A stretch of 64,000 nt of DNA. Source: Micropterus salmoides. Taxonomy: Eukaryota > Chordata > Actinopteri > Centrarchiformes > Centrarchidae. Shown here in pieces: positions 1-12,344 of the stretch; position 1 is the first letter of the stretch; every line of letters starts with the position of its first letter. The position numbers and the translations under genes were made by a program. The notes beneath the pieces were generated by a model. It saw only the letters and a program-made list of their open reading frames with translations. It did no database searches and had not been told where the DNA came from. The stretch is from positions 29,964,772-30,028,771 of the forward strand of contig NW_024040374.1 in the NCBI RefSeq assembly GCF_014851395.1, given 5' to 3'.

Positions 1-635
1 GGTTGGAATAAAGACAGTTTGGGAGGCTGAATCATAGAACTGCTATACTTAATCAGCAGAATGGCCATTGCAGATTGTGTGTGCATGTGAAGTGTGGGAA
101 GGGGTGAGAGTGAAGTTAGTTTTATTTAGATAGTGTCATCCTCCCCCTCTCACAGAACAGGTGACATGCTTAAAAGAATAGTCAGAGTCTCCTTATTTCC
201 TGTGATTATGTTTTTCTCATTACTGTGTTAACTATCATGTCAATCTGTTACAGGGAGCAGGATGTGTACAGATAGTTGAATGAAAGCAGAGCGCAGGGAG
301 AGTGTGAGAAGGAAAGGGAGCTGAAGAGATTAAGGTGGAGCAAAATTACAAAGATTGGTGGTAAAATAACCATGGTATGGGGGGTGGGGGTGTTTTTATG
401 GGGGAGGCAACTGGCAAAATCTGGGTAAGAAAATGAGCGAACTGTCTCAACAGAAACTGTAGTAAAAACAAAAATACATGAGTATATATTATACTTTTAT
501 ACCTTGTTTATATTGAATTACATTATTATAAATGACTAATAGAATTCTATAATATATTATTAAATTTTCCAGATTCTAGTTATCATTATAATTTTACTAC
601 ATACTGTATCGTATCATAAAGCATAAAGATGTGGT

Positions 636-1368
636 AGAGGTCATATTATGCTTATTGTCAGGTTCAAAATCTTATTTAGGGGTTGTACCAGAACAGGTTT
701 ACATAGTTTAATTTTCAAAAAACACCATATTTTTGTCATACTGCACATTGCTGCAGCTCCTCTTTTCACCCTGTGTATTGAACACTTCATTTTAGCTATG
801 GAGTGATGCATCTTACCTCTATAAGATCTTTGTTGGGAGTTGCACATGGACAATTCCTAGGTAAGGACTACTAGCCAATCAGAAGCAGAGTAGGGCGGGT
901 TGTGAGAAGCCGGTAAACATGGCTGTATATGTTCCCCTTACCAGCTTAGCAACATGGACTGGAGCGAGAGTTTCAGAGTGGTGAGTTATTAATCTGTAAC
1001 AAAAGTATCTTTCATCCATAAAGTTTTAACTGAGCTCTGTCTCTACATCACAGGAATAACTTTATGTCCACTGACTGCCTGGAGGGTAGCTAGTGTTTGG
1101 AAGGGAGAGGAGAGGCAGCAGGCGGAGTGTTTTTGAGGGCGTGTCGGACTAGCCGCTTGGCGAGCCTTACGACGCGCATTTTGCTGTGATGTCACAGAGA
1201 AAAAAAGGAAAAGGCTGGACTACAAAAAAGCTGTTTTCCAGCAGTTTCAGAGCAGTGTTTCTGGGCTGGACTTTGGGCTTTTTCACTTTGCAAACCTATT
1301 ACATGCACAAAAATGTATATAACTCAATAAAGGAGAGGGGACAAGCCAAAAAGCAGAATATGACCTCT
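636..1368. mobile_element. 733-bp non-autonomous inverted-repeat DNA element
   Basis: The left end AGAGGTCATATTATGCT (636-652) and the right end AGCAGAATATGACCTCT (1352-1368) are inverted copies with one mismatch. The interior has no transposase. It includes a segment about inverted repeats of the TIR type and an AATAAA near the right end, and it resembles a dispersed sequence I recognise from many teleost genomes. No clear target duplication is visible next to the termini, so the superfamily is unassigned. A possible relative, only one end of which is present, begins at 13958. Confidence 0.75.
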
Positions 1369-2379
1369 TCAAACTATTGTATCGGTCAGAAATGGCTAAA
1401 TCACATGTGCCCTAAGATGTTAAACTGTGTTGCAGTGTACTCACGGCTTAACTTTTCTTGTCTTGCATTATCTTAATATGTCTAATTAGCCTCTATATAT
1501 CTGCAATGAGTGGTGCTAATGTAAAGTAGTATTAGTCTCCTGTAATAGATATAATTAGAGTAATGAATATAGTAGTATTGCTAATTACTCTCCATATCTG
1601 AAGTTTGCTGCAGTAATAATGGAAGTAACACTGTACTACAAGTGTACTAGTAGTAGCAGAAGCGGTAGCAGAAGTTACAGAACTATTGCATAAAATGTAC
1701 CCTGCAAATGTTCAAGTCATTATCCGTGTTATTTTCCTCACGGTTAATGTTCATGTGATCATAGCATCTTTCTTTTTTGTAAATAGAACGTGTAGTGTGT
1801 GCGCTGCTTTCACCTCATTCATCAATAGAGTCTCTGGGTCGAATAACGTAATTGTGCACTTAAACACTCAACACCCTCTTTCGAGTTGGACACACAATGT
1901 TCATAAGAGTGACTGTGTCATCCAGGGAGTAAGGTGCCAGGTGAAAATTATAGTACACTCAGAAGGCACCGTACATTAGGCACCTTTTAACAGACAAATT
2001 CAATAACATCCTTATCCATCAGGAGCCCTAGCATCTCAGCAAAATGTTGAAGATTTTCTGCTGCTTCTGTTGCCAGTTTAGCCACTTTCTTGCTAATTTG
2101 GCAATTTAAGACCCATTCAGCAACATTTTTTCAAAATATAGCCTAACAACAAATGTTAGCTCCTCTCGCTTGAAGAGAGTCTCCAATATTCCTCAGTCAA
2201 CGTGCAGTAATGCTCTCGTGTGGCTGCAGCTCTCTGGATTGACTGATTTCAATGAGTAGGAGAGAGCAGCTGCATGTTCAGTCGACAAATTCACTGCCAG
2301 ACAGAAATGTGAAATATCTGTGAATGTGTTCCTAACCAATTTCTAATCCCCACTGGAGGTTACCCACGCTGTCTAAGGT

Positions 2380-2558
2380 GTCTAAAGCAGTAGAACTAGA
2401 AAGGTTTTCAGCAGTAGTACTAATGGTAGTAGCAATTCTAGCCATTTTGTTAGTTACACTGTACATCTGTGGCTACTTGCAGTGATGTTAGCAGTTATAG
2501 AAATGCTACTAGTGGTAGTAGCAGCAGTGGTATCGCTAGCAGCAGCAGTAATACTTAC
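2380..2558. repeat. Degenerate TAG/AGC triplet-rich tract
   Basis: The stretch is rich in imperfect AGT, AGC and TAG triplets, with similar tracts at 1600-1680 and, as CTA/CTG, at 24000-24125. It abuts the donor of exon D. Confidence 0.5.
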
Positions 2559-2687
2559 TCTCTGTATATCTGATGTGAGTTGCAGCAGTGTTGGAGAAGC
2601 TGTAGCTCTGAGAGTCTCTGTCCCTCTAACTGGAGAGTTCAGACTGACGTAGGCCACTGCACTGCTCTTCAGAACAACACTGTTATC
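2559..2687 (-). CDS. naaladl2: naaladl2 exon D (phase 0-0, 43 codons)
   Basis: On the minus strand the acceptor CCCTTCAG precedes 2687 and a consensus donor AGA|GTAAGT follows 2559. The 129 nt encode 43 codons beginning Asp-Asn-Ser and ending Asp-Ile-Gln-Arg, in phase with exon C. The core SSAVAYVSLNSPVRG matches the family strand after 'SYEWGE', where PSMA has the 'ERGVAYINAD' zinc-ligand strand. Asp453 of PSMA is replaced, since the strand reads VAYVSLNS, which again argues for an inactive enzyme. Exon C lies only 623 bp away. The next coding exon was not found between here and the left edge and is presumably outside the window. The bases just past the donor are rich in GCT/ACT triplets. 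Confidence 0.85.
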
Positions 2688-3310
2688 CTGAAGGGAGCAC
2701 ATCAACACACACAGGTTATCAAAACTCTCCCAATGGTATTTATATTATGTCATTATCTCAAGTCCACAAGTGTCCTTCCCAGGATTACATTATTGTACTT
2801 GGCAGTCATTCTTTGTCTTCTGTTGTTTCTTGTAATGCAATTTTTTTCAAATTTGAAGGTTTTCTACAGTACACGTAAGAGTGCTGCAACATATTTGTTG
2901 TGAGCTAGATGTTTTCATTCTAATTCTATAGAACAAATAAAAAAACTATATAAAAAAAATATATATAATATATATATATAAACTATACTATACAGTTATG
3001 TGGGGATAAAAATAATGTGTAGTCAATCAAAAATGAGACCTCCTCAGTCAAAAAAAATATGTTATGGTAGCAGCTGTGGTAGGATGTTCTTGTGTTATAT
3101 GAAGTAGTACACCACAGTTTTGCTGCTTTCTTCATGTTTTTAGTGATCCTTATTTAGTATGTACTGTATCACATATGGTAGTGGTAGCATGTTGCCAGTG
3201 CCTACTTTATTTATTGTGTTTTTACATCTGCCTCAGTTTAAATCATTCCAGAAGCCACAACCTTTTAACCCTTAAGCTGACATTTACTAAAGCAGATGTG
3301 CTTTGCTGAC
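2688..3310 (-). other. naaladl2 intron C-D (623 bp)
   Basis: The intron is bounded by GT (3310-3309) and AG (2689-2688) on the minus strand. It contains an A/T simple tract at about 2936-2992 and otherwise no recognised element. Confidence 0.75.
2936..2992. repeat. AT-rich simple repeat
   Basis: A run of A and alternating TA/ATA units lies in the short intron between exons C and D. Confidence 0.7.
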
Positions 3311-3498
3311 CTTTCCCCACTCATAGGACCCGATGTTCCCCAGGGCTGAGCCTCCCCACGAGCAAAACACAGTAGTACGGTCTGGCACCCATCCTTGTTT
3401 GGTCTGCTCTGTCAGCGCTGCGATGAGCTGATTCATAATGGCTGAAGCCCCGCCTCCCTGGTCGCTGTCATGGCGACTGCCAACCAGCACATATCGAT
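3311..3498 (-). CDS. naaladl2: naaladl2 exon C (M28 peptidase-like core, catalytic residues lost)
   Basis: On the minus strand an acceptor GTGTTCAG precedes 3498, and AAAG|GTCAGC follows 3311. The 188 nt hold two bases completing Asp and 62 codons, ending in phase 0. The peptide starts DRYVLVGSRHDS and ends CSWGGSALGNIGSYEWGK. This is the segment that in PSMA carries the zinc ligands His377 and Asp387 and the catalytic Glu424-Glu425. Here the His position reads Arg (GSRHD for GGHRD), the loop with Asp387 is shortened, and the Glu-Glu pair reads Ser-Ala (WGGSALG for WDAEEFG). The protein is therefore expected to be an inactive peptidase homologue, as NAALADL2 is known to be. The transferrin receptor also lacks these residues, but the GNIGSYEWG motif favours NAALADL2. 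Confidence 0.88.
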
Positions 3499-6400
3499 CT
3501 GAACACAAATCAAGAGAAACTTTTATTACTTTGGTTGTAGGGTAATATTATTACTGTACTGTACTATGTATTACATATATATAATAAATCACAAACAAAC
3601 ACTACAGTTATCAGTTATACAACTCTACTTGTGGTTGTATTGCTAAGAAGTCATGAGGGCCAATATGTAACAAATTTCTAGCTTGTAATTCTTGTCAAAG
3701 CAGATGTAGTGCTGCTGTCCCATGTGAAGAGCAGTAGATGTTGTGTGGCATTGGAAAGCTTTAAAATAGACGTTTAACAGAAACAGAAGCAATCATGAAC
3801 TGTCTGCAAAGAGAAAACAACACATAAACCCTACAGCCTCAAAGATAATTAGTACCTCCGCTTCCACTACTATAGTCCAGTGACTATGTTTTTACTTTCT
3901 CAGCCTCACCTAACTGGGAGCTGCTACCTGCTCAGGTCATGGGGAAAAAGGGAATACTGAAAAGGGATGAAGGCAGCTTTTTTGCTTTTACATTTACTCA
4001 CTTAGCTGACCAATGCGATTTACAATAGACGTCAGAGCAACTAGGGGTGAAGTATCTTGCTCAGGATTGGTGGAAGTGTGACAGTGGGAACTGAACCCAG
4101 GTCTCCCACAACAAAGGCATGCGTCCTATCTTCTGCTCAATCGCCTCCCCACACTGTGTGATAAGACTGATTTCCTACATCTAAAATGGAGTTGGTGAAC
4201 CTACAGCAGTGACCTTGATGACTCTTTGTGTGATGCAGAGATACTAACACAGATTAGGTCCGTTAGTGGTGTTTGTCTTCCTTGGTACTTTTTAGAGCTT
4301 ACCCCTTGTTCTATTGATGCCTTTGAATCTGTTTTAAGGACACATCAGATCAGTGAGGGATTCATTTCTAATCTTATATACTGTTAATTCTTGGTACGAT
4401 GGGACTTGAACCTTTCCCTTTAATGCTATCTAGTTTCAAAAGATGACATGTTTTCTGTCTTTTATCGTATTAAAATGAATCATAGTTTCAGACACTCAAA
4501 AGCAGAAGTATAAAGTTTCTGCTTAATGCATGTTTTAATAATATTTTATTATATCAAGACCAATGAGGTGTCTAAATGTGGTTTTCCAAGGAAACACACT
4601 CAGCCACATTCACACACAGACGCACACAAACATGAATGCTCCAGGCTTCTTTGTATGCCTTATCTTTTCTACAAAGACAGAGTGTCGAGTATGGATGCAC
4701 AAAGCAGCTTCCTGCAGGCGAAGAGAAGAACAGAGCAAACCCCATCACTCCAACACAGATCGCTGATGACTTTGTTTGAGAAAAGAGGTGCTTACAGAAG
4801 CCTGCTAGCTTAGCCTAAGAATCTGACAACATATTATTGCACCGAGAGCGGCTTCCAGAGTAAATCAACCATTAATGTTAACTGCTTCAAATCAGTCATA
4901 TATGAAAGTGCAATTTGCTTTATCTTTTATTTAATTTCCTGCTTTTTCATGTGTATGCTTATTGCTCTGAAGGGATGAACACACTAAAGGTTAAATGAAG
5001 CATTTGTAAGATAAATTTATTGACAAAAAAATATACATGAAGTCATGTTCTCGCTGCCCTTAGGCCAGGACAAATCTGTGACGGTTCAGCAGCACCAACT
5101 AAGGTTTAGTGTAGTTGATGATGAATTTTATTTTCCTAAACAGATATTATTGGAAGCATCAACTATAGTTGTACTTGAATGGGTATGCCCATGGCCACTG
5201 TTGTCATTTTGTCCTCAAGTAAATAGATGTTCGGTACAAGTACTTTTTAGAGGATAGGTCTTACACAACCTCTAAGAAAATATTTCACTGTGAGCTATTC
5301 AATCAGTGTATTGAGAGCCCTTCCATGGATTGTGTAGTATTTGTGTGTTGGTTGTGTTGTTCTAACTACAGTGCTGCTTTCGTTAAAGGAGTGTTTGCAC
5401 ACAGCAATACAGATTCATGCAAAATGGTCTCTATATTGTTGTGGGCTGTGTGATTCAGAACCTGTGCGAATGTGCATCAATATTTATTCTGTTTAGGGTC
5501 AGGATAAATAAGCGCAGAACAGACATATGATCTAACGCCAACAACCAGTTAAAGTGTCGCTCCTTCCGGAGATTTGTAGCCCATATTATCTGCTTTAGTG
5601 GCCCATTATGGCTGTCTAATATCATACTGTAAATCAGCAAGGTAATTTTCCACCACATGGGCTGGAACGGTACTGTAGCAATGCACTGCTACGAGAAGAG
5701 GGGAGGGTGGGTGAGGAGGACGGCTGTGGGGGCGAGGCAAGGACAAGATAAAGGTTCTCCTCAGCAGAATGTCAATTAAAAAAGAATAAGGGCAGAAACC
5801 GCTAAGCAGAAGGGGCCGGGCTGCCATTTAAACATTGAAAGGACATAATATATTTGGAAATGACCTGAGCTGACACAGGACTTGGACAGAGGAGGAGACC
5901 AACAAAGATAGGAAAAGAAAAAAACAGACTCATTTAAAAAATATCCCACTATGTCACTTGCCGAAGGTTTTCCTGACTGATCATTAAAATGTTTATGAGA
6001 CTCGCTCAGTACATTTCATGAAAAGGCTATAACGAAGAAGCTCTGATTTAAAATAAACAAGGACAGGAAGACACAGAGAAACAATGGTGGTGCAATTAGC
6101 AACAGGCATTGTTTAAACACTCACTAATCAATATTTATTTTATTATCCACATTTAATTTTTAAATAAAAAATGGATTAAATTACACTATTATAATAATAA
6201 TATAATTTCAAAGAGTTCACTCTTAACCTGCAAAGAACTATAACCTGTGTCTGTAAGTGTACACATTGTTTTAAACCTCTTTTAGCGCTTAAAACTTGCA
6301 TTTTGTCTTCTGGTTATATAAAATTGCAACTGTTTACTTTTTAAATATGGTTGTTGTAGATTGCTTGTGACTCCAATTGACCTGAAAAAAGGTCTTATTT

Positions 6401-7640
6401 ACCCCAGTGGGACTACAACCTACAATTATTAAATCTGCAGCCTAATTTCAAAACCAAATGATTTATTCAAAGCCAACAATTGATTAATTGTTTGACGTGT
6501 ACAACATCAGAAAATAATGAAAAACCCAACACTTCAAAACCCAGTGAGCATCCGTTTACTACAAGAACACCATGAAAACAATAAAACGAAGATATGAAAG
6601 TTAATGAATGATCCACAATCAAAATTGTTACTAATCAATCAACTAATGGTTCAACTCTAGGCAGATTATAGAATGCTGTTTCTTAACTATGAGCCACAAG
6701 CTTCTCAGTCACCACACTCAAACACACTTAACAATCACACACATGCATACAATTCTTCTTGAAGACAAACATGCGCATGCACACACTATCTCATTGAGTT
6801 TCTCCAAGGTAAGCTGGGTAGACTTGTCTGAAGCTGTTAACATGCTAATGTGAACTCAGGGGCCTGTTTTGTGGGCTGTGTTGTGTCTTGTTTTATAATA
6901 ATATATATAATGTACTAGAATATGCATAGTCCATTAAATAACTAATGTATGCACATTATTTATTGGCCTATGTATTATTCTTAGTAGTGCATCGCATGTT
7001 TTCCCTTGTTATCATTTTTTTATTTTCTCCCCCCCATGATTAAGGCAAGTCTATTAACAAGAGAATTTCTTTGATAATGGTGAACTTCCACACAAAATGA
7101 TATGGTATATGCAGTTGGTTTGTCCACAGTCCTTTGTCACAGCCACAAACTGCTTTTCTTGTCTAACCAGCCAGTAGTGCAGAGGTCTGATCATGAACAG
7201 AGTAAGCTGAGTTTATTTAAAAGCCACCCTCAGAGTGAGGGTATTCATGCAATACTGTCTTAGTACATCTAGTTTCTGTAATTTATTCCTGCACTGACAG
7301 ACAAATGTGTTGGTATTAATTCATACACATCTGGATCACATTGCTGATGGCAAGCAGTTACAGAAGTAAAGCCGCTCATATTATTTTTGGAGACAACTCA
7401 CATTTTCATTTTCAAACTGAATCTCATCAACTTGTTTACTGTGGCTGTGGACAGTGTGACTAATGCAGCTACATCTGAGAAACCAGAAGAGAGTATAGTA
7501 CAATAACGTGCACTGCACCACATGTTTGAAGCAGTACATTTATTTTTAAACTGTTTATGTTGGGGCTGATTAAATAATATGTTTAGAATATTGGACACAT
7601 GAGTATTGAAAACACTTTTCTTCAGAACATGTGTACAAAC
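3499..7640 (-). other. naaladl2 intron B-C (4.1 kb)
   Basis: Non-coding sequence between exons B and C. One dispersed repeat is recognisable at 3990-4150. From 4160 to 7630 I see AT-rich single-copy-looking sequence with scattered CA-rich patches (4600-4630 and 6725-6790) and no protein-family match in either strand. Confidence 0.65.
3990..4150 (+). repeat. Teleost dispersed repeat, SINE-like, copy 1
   Basis: The sequence begins with a 'catttactcacttagctgac' type start followed by 'gcgatttacaa', then 'tatcttgctcagg' and 'gaacccaggtctcccac'. This order is a familiar fish interspersed repeat. A second, reverse-orientation copy is at 49618-49748. I cannot assign a family name with certainty. 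Confidence 0.6.
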
Positions 7641-7733
7641 CTGGGTTCCTTCTTCCTTTCAGGTATCCCACAACATTGTAGATTTTCTTGTAGGCCAGCA
7701 GGTTTCCAACAGTCAGAGTAATCTTTTTTCGTT
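7641..7733 (-). CDS. naaladl2: naaladl2 exon B (93 nt, symmetric phase 1-1)
   Basis: On the minus strand the acceptor TTCCTAG precedes 7733 and the donor CCCAG|GTTTGT follows 7641. The 93 nt comprise two bases completing Glu, 30 codons, and one base that joins exon C to make Asp. The encoded KIYNVVGYLKGRRNP corresponds to the 'I.NV.G...G..EPD.YV' strand that leads into the catalytic-type domain of PSMA, transferrin receptor and NAALADL2. It fits the gap between exons A and C with no missing codon. The donor (GTTTGT) is weaker than those of exons A and D. The exon is short and sits about 20.8 kb from exon A and 4.1 kb from exon C, so it is easily missed by gene predictors. Skipping it would keep the frame, since both ends are phase 1. 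Confidence 0.8.
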
Positions 7734-9234
7734 CTAGGAAAAGGAACAGACAAACTTTAAGACGAACCCAGTATGTGACTTCAAACATGATTTTCACCAA
7801 GCCTGAATCTGTCCCAAGCGTGATGATACAGGAGGATCCTGAACCCTTATTTTGTTAGTAATCGTCCAGTGAAAGGATGTAAATGAGAAACAGCATGGTT
7901 CACAGGCTCTGTCAAAGCTGATGTCGCTGTATAAAAGTAAGCATGACAGACTGGGAGAAAAACAAGCTCAAATCAGAGGAAAGTGGTAGTAAAATTTAAA
8001 AATCATCCACAGTGCCTAAACCCTATCTCCTACAAAATATGTTTATACACTACTATTATACTAATATGCCCAATACATTTTGAAGGAAACATAATTGCTG
8101 CCTGAATTACAGTCACTTATTGTTATTTTCTTCCAATCACAAAAGTCTGACATTATTTTGCTGCACAGAAGTCATGAATTTTAGGAAAGTAAATGAACTC
8201 TGGTGACTAAGGTTTAATATCACAGGTTTAATATAAATGTGTGATACAAATTGATTAACTAGAATAAAGGACACCAACAAATAATAAAGCTATATGTCAA
8301 GTGGATGAGAGTTGAATTAGGGCTCTAATCACACACGCACACAAACACACGCGTGCAAAAGCTCATTTCTAGAGGAAACCACTTTTCACCAGTACTAATG
8401 TGTGCGAGTTTTAAGCATTTCTTTAATTCCAAATGGGTTTCATCAGGCAGTGATGCACAACATATGGCCAAATCTGTGCAACTGCTGAGAAGAACATGTT
8501 GCATTGACGCACACAAACACACAAATATATACATATATACAACATATTTTATACATAACAACATAAACAGGCAAAAATCTGGATGGACTGTGGAGTGAGA
8601 AATTATGGCCCAAGTATGCTCAATGGTGAACCCCAGCCAAAGTAATTGGTCAAGGTTCCTAAAAATTCTGAACAATGTTTGATGAGGAAGGAAATGCATT
8701 CAGCATATTTTTTAGCCAACACATTTTGTTTTGGTGAGCAACTCTTAAAAAGTAAATATGATCTCTGCCCACTCTTAGACATCCCACCATTTTAGACTCT
8801 TTAAATAAATGAGGAACAACAAAAATGACCTCAGATAGAAACAACATCCTTTCTGTGAAGGTCTTAAATCTAAACTGGCTCTCACAAAGATAGCAAAACA
8901 AGACCACGCTTAGACATTCACACACACACACTGTACAGTGCCATATGATGCATTTGACAGAGCAGTCACTGAATATTGTGTCTGCCAGCTCTGCTTCCTT
9001 GCTGGACGGCCGTGAGCTCTAAGGGGGCTGATGGCTGGATATCTGAGGGAAATACAGACGAGGCGCCAGTAAAGATGTGAAGCAGGGGCTCAAACTGTGT
9101 GTGACAGAGGTCCCCTGCCTACAGCACAGCACTACAGCATGACAGCCCTCTTTCCCAGCTCTGCTCCCATCCTCCAGCTCTCCCTGCCCGTCTCCACGCC
9201 CTCTCACTCCTGTATAATACATTATAAAAATTCA

Positions 9235-9430
9235 CTGCTTTCTCTCATAGGTGCCACATAACCCATTTATCACTTTTGACACTGGCACAAATGACTTTGG
9301 CTAAAGAGCAGAGATGGAACATGTGGCCCATTTGTGTATTCAATCTGTAGACGTACACACAGAGAGCAGCGAGCGAGATTTGTCATAGAGTAATTCCCCT
9401 TCATGATAAATGGGTTTACAGATAGGGCTG
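9235..9430. other. Possible conserved non-coding element (weak)
   Basis: A repeat-free stretch of balanced composition contains AT-rich motifs such as ATGATAAATGGG and CCCATTTATCAC, which are near-inverted copies of each other at its two sides. This is suggestive only; conservation cannot be tested from one sequence. Confidence 0.2.
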
Positions 9431-9469
9431 CTTATACAGGTAACGGTGACGCTGAGTTAAGTTTTGAGA

Positions 9470-10450
9470 GTTGATAAAATATTTAAAGGGCCTCTACAGT
9501 ACGTGTCTGACTTTCACAAGCTAAATTAAATGTGAAAACATATTTCCATAGCCCCTCTCAGAAGGTTTTTCTTGAGATTTCTACCCGCTGCTATTAAAGT
9601 GTATAGAAGTGTTTTTGTTAGCAATTGTGAATGTTAATTAATGTTGCTAAGCATTGATATATCATTTTCAGTTTCAACTTACTATGTCGAACCCACACAT
9701 AACTAACACTTGTGTAGCCTACAATTCAAAATCACAATTTAAGCATTTATTAATACAGTTTAATAATAATAATAATATTAATTATTATGAGAGGGTTTTA
9801 TTCAGTAATTCAGGCTAATTTTCATTGGTTGAGAAGTCGCAGAAAAAAACAACAACCTTGTCCCACCTTGTCACCGAGTGTTAGATGATTGTTAAACACA
9901 GAGATCACTTACCGGTGCGCTGCTGCTAACTCTAGCTACCATTAGCGGCCCTCGCACACACACACTAACACACTGTCACATGCAGATCTCTTTGTTCTCT
10001 TTGTCTTAGCTTAACGCATTTTAGTTAGTTTCTATCTAGTATGTTTTTGCCTTGTTTACCTTGTAAATAAATGCTTGTCTACATGCTGGTTTCTTTTAAT
10101 ATTGCAAAAGAATGAACCTGTGACACGCAGGACTCATAATCCTTCAATCCACTATCTATTGATGGTAATTTTGTTATAGTTATTAATTTAATTATTAACC
10201 AAAATCAACACCGCTGGGGAATGCAATGCAGCAATGGAGTGAGCACCAGTACCGGAGCTGGAGCAGGCAACCCGGAGCTCAACAGCCTCCATGACTAACT
10301 TACGTGATGTTATGCCAAATTAGGTTAGTGTTTGATCCTTTGTTTAACAGAAGACACGATAAAGAGGTGTAGTGAACTACCTGTAATTTCATGTCATGTC
10401 ATATTGATATGAGCATATGATGTGAGGTATATTGCTTTTAACCTGAATTG
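9470..10450. other. Unclassified non-coding sequence, possibly repeat-derived
   Basis: It includes a TAA/AAT simple tract at about 9756-9790, a CA tract near 9956-9965 and text such as 'aagggcctctacag' that has the flavour of a transposon end. No paired terminus or coding remnant was found. Confidence 0.3.
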
Positions 10451-10604
10451 TTAAATATTGTTTTTTGACAGAAAGAAATGTAATTTTTGGCTTCAAAACC
10501 AGTTACAAACTCAACAGGCTCCTGCATGGTGGAGACATCAGAAGAAAAAGAAGAAGAAGAAATTCTATGAAGCTGCCTTGGCATTTCTGATTAAAGCTGT
10601 AGAG

Positions 10605-11169
10605 CAGTGGTCAGCAATAGGCGGCCCACGGGCCAAAGCTGGCCCGCCAGCAATAATATCTGGCCAGATTACTTTGATAAAAAAATAAAATATAATTATA
10701 GCGGCTGGTGCTTAAACAGATCTCAGTCATGACAGCAAAAGTTACTCACATAATCACTTCCTCTTCAGTGATTGTGCCTACAAAATAAAAGCGCAAGAAC
10801 ATATATGCAGCAGTACTTTATGTCATGTTTAAGTGAGAGCTTTTACTTTGAAATGTTCTGAAGAAAATTCCAAAGAGTCTCTGGCTTACTTGACACAATG
10901 AAAAAGCCTTCAGAAAAGGTGAGATCAGATTCCCCTGGATGAGAAAAGCAGGAATTTCCTCTGCCTGGAGATACTGCGAACACCAAAATAAACATCCATA
11001 CGCTGATGTGGACCAATCGCTGTGATGTACACACAACTCTCTGAATGGGAGTCCTGTGCACTACCAACTAAGCTAATCGCATACACAGGAATTGTTGGAA
11101 TTTAAATGGTCAATTGATGATGTTTTGGCCCGCCATCTAATAACTTCAAAAAAATTTGGCTGACCCCTG
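10605..11169. mobile_element. Non-autonomous hAT-like element
   Basis: The left end CAGTGGTCAGCA (10605-10616) pairs with the right end, whose reverse complement reads CAGGGGTCAGCC. Both ends then continue into 'GGCCCGC' text typical of vertebrate hAT termini. The 565-bp interior has no intact transposase. The flanking 8 bases do not match, so the insertion is old or rearranged. Confidence 0.65.
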
Positions 11170-11459
11170 CCATGTGCTTTAAAGAAACTGCCCCTACGAG
11201 AGCCACTGCTCAAGCATGCAAGTTTGTTGATGTGCGACAGAGGTTAGAATGTGGCGTGAATGATGATTTTTAAAGCAATTTCTGCTTGTTATCTGAAATT
11301 AAAATACTATGTTTACTGAAACACTTTATGAGTAAACCGAGCAACTCAGATTTACCTGTAAGAGCAATTTTTTTCTTTTTAAAAAGCTTAATTACTCATT
11401 GACTCAGAGTTACTTGATTAAAAGCATATGATAATGGTTTAAAATTTTATAGTAATTAG

Positions 11460-11716
11460 GCAGTTCTTTCTTCAAAGGTGAAATGAGTTAGGCAATTCCA
11501 GAGGCTTGCCCGCATCGCCAAGTTGGTCCTGGTTCTGCCCCACTCCAATGCAGACAATGAGAGAGTGTTTTCTGTGGTGGCGCTGAACAAGACCAACACC
11601 AGAAACAGCTTGGCTCTGGATGGAACACTGTTATCAATTATGACAATCAAGATGGTCGGCTTGGAGCCCATCTTCATTCCTGCTACATTTTGGAAGTGTC
11701 AACTGACCTGACCGAA
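11460..11716 (+). pseudogene. hAT transposase C-terminal dimerisation domain remnant
   Basis: An open stretch at 11523-11711 reads LVLPHSNADNERVFSVV followed by NKTNTRNSLALDGTLLSI. This is the classic 'PhSnad.ERvFS....ikt..Rn.L...tl..l' signature of the hAT family C-terminal dimerisation region. The upstream DDE part is absent, so this is a fragment. It lies just 3' of the hAT termini at 10605-11169 but outside them, so it is either an adjacent insertion or the debris of a longer copy. Confidence 0.75.
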
Positions 11717-12239
11717 TTCAACACATAATGAGCCATGCTGTGTTTTGCGTCATGCCCTGTCTGGCTGGCTGGCGGGCTTTATGTGTAGTTGTGAAGTATT
11801 GCTGGTAACATTATCTGTTTTTCTGCTATAAAATAATTTTTTTATATTTTAGTACCAACAGCGGTGATGGCATCAACAACTATGAAAGGCCACCTGTTGC
11901 TACATAAATCTGTATAGCAAGATGAAATTATTACCCATGGAACCATACTTTTAAACCATAAGTGCCACCTAATGAAAAGAGCTGATATACAGAATAACCA
12001 AATATCGTACATTCAGAAGCACCTCAACGCCATTCTCTGCAGGGTATTAAATGCAGAGTTGAGAAGAAAAAGCAGTAAGTGAATGTGGGAAACCTCCACA
12101 CAGCAATCAATAGTGGCATAATTAAAGGGCCTGGGAGTCCTTTCTACAAAGCAATTTCTTTGCACGCCGATCCCTCCACGGCATTGCAATGTAATTGCCA
12201 CGGAAATTTGTTCCACTTTTGGCATTTGTTCTGAGTGGG

Positions 12240-12289
12240 AGAAGGAAAGAAAGAAAGAAAGAAAGAATGAATGAATGAAAGAAAGAATG
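12240..12289. repeat. GAAA/GAAT microsatellite
   Basis: Tandem GAAA units run from 12240, interrupted by three GAAT units. Confidence 0.9.
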
Positions 12290-12344
12290 TCATGTAAAAA
12301 CATTAATAGAGGAGGAAGCAAGACAAAGAAGAAAGTAGTGCATT

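Larger units (their letters stand above)
1..2558 (-). other. naaladl2 intron downstream of exon D (partial)
   Basis: This is non-coding sequence following exon D on the minus strand. It holds the inverted-repeat element at 636-1368 and two stretches enriched in imperfect TAG/AGC triplets (1600-1680 and 2380-2558). Positions 1-635 are AT-rich with nothing recognisable. Positions 1680-2380 contain a few short open frames without family resemblance. Confidence 0.6.

Noticed and set aside
641..853. 70-codon minus-strand open frame as the exon after exon D
   Set aside because: It lies within the inverted-repeat element at 636-1368 and does not resemble the family.
8325..8699. 124-codon minus-strand open frame
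   Set aside because: Overlaps CA-rich sequence; Cys/Phe-rich translation without recognisable motifs, and it does not fit the naaladl2 frame.
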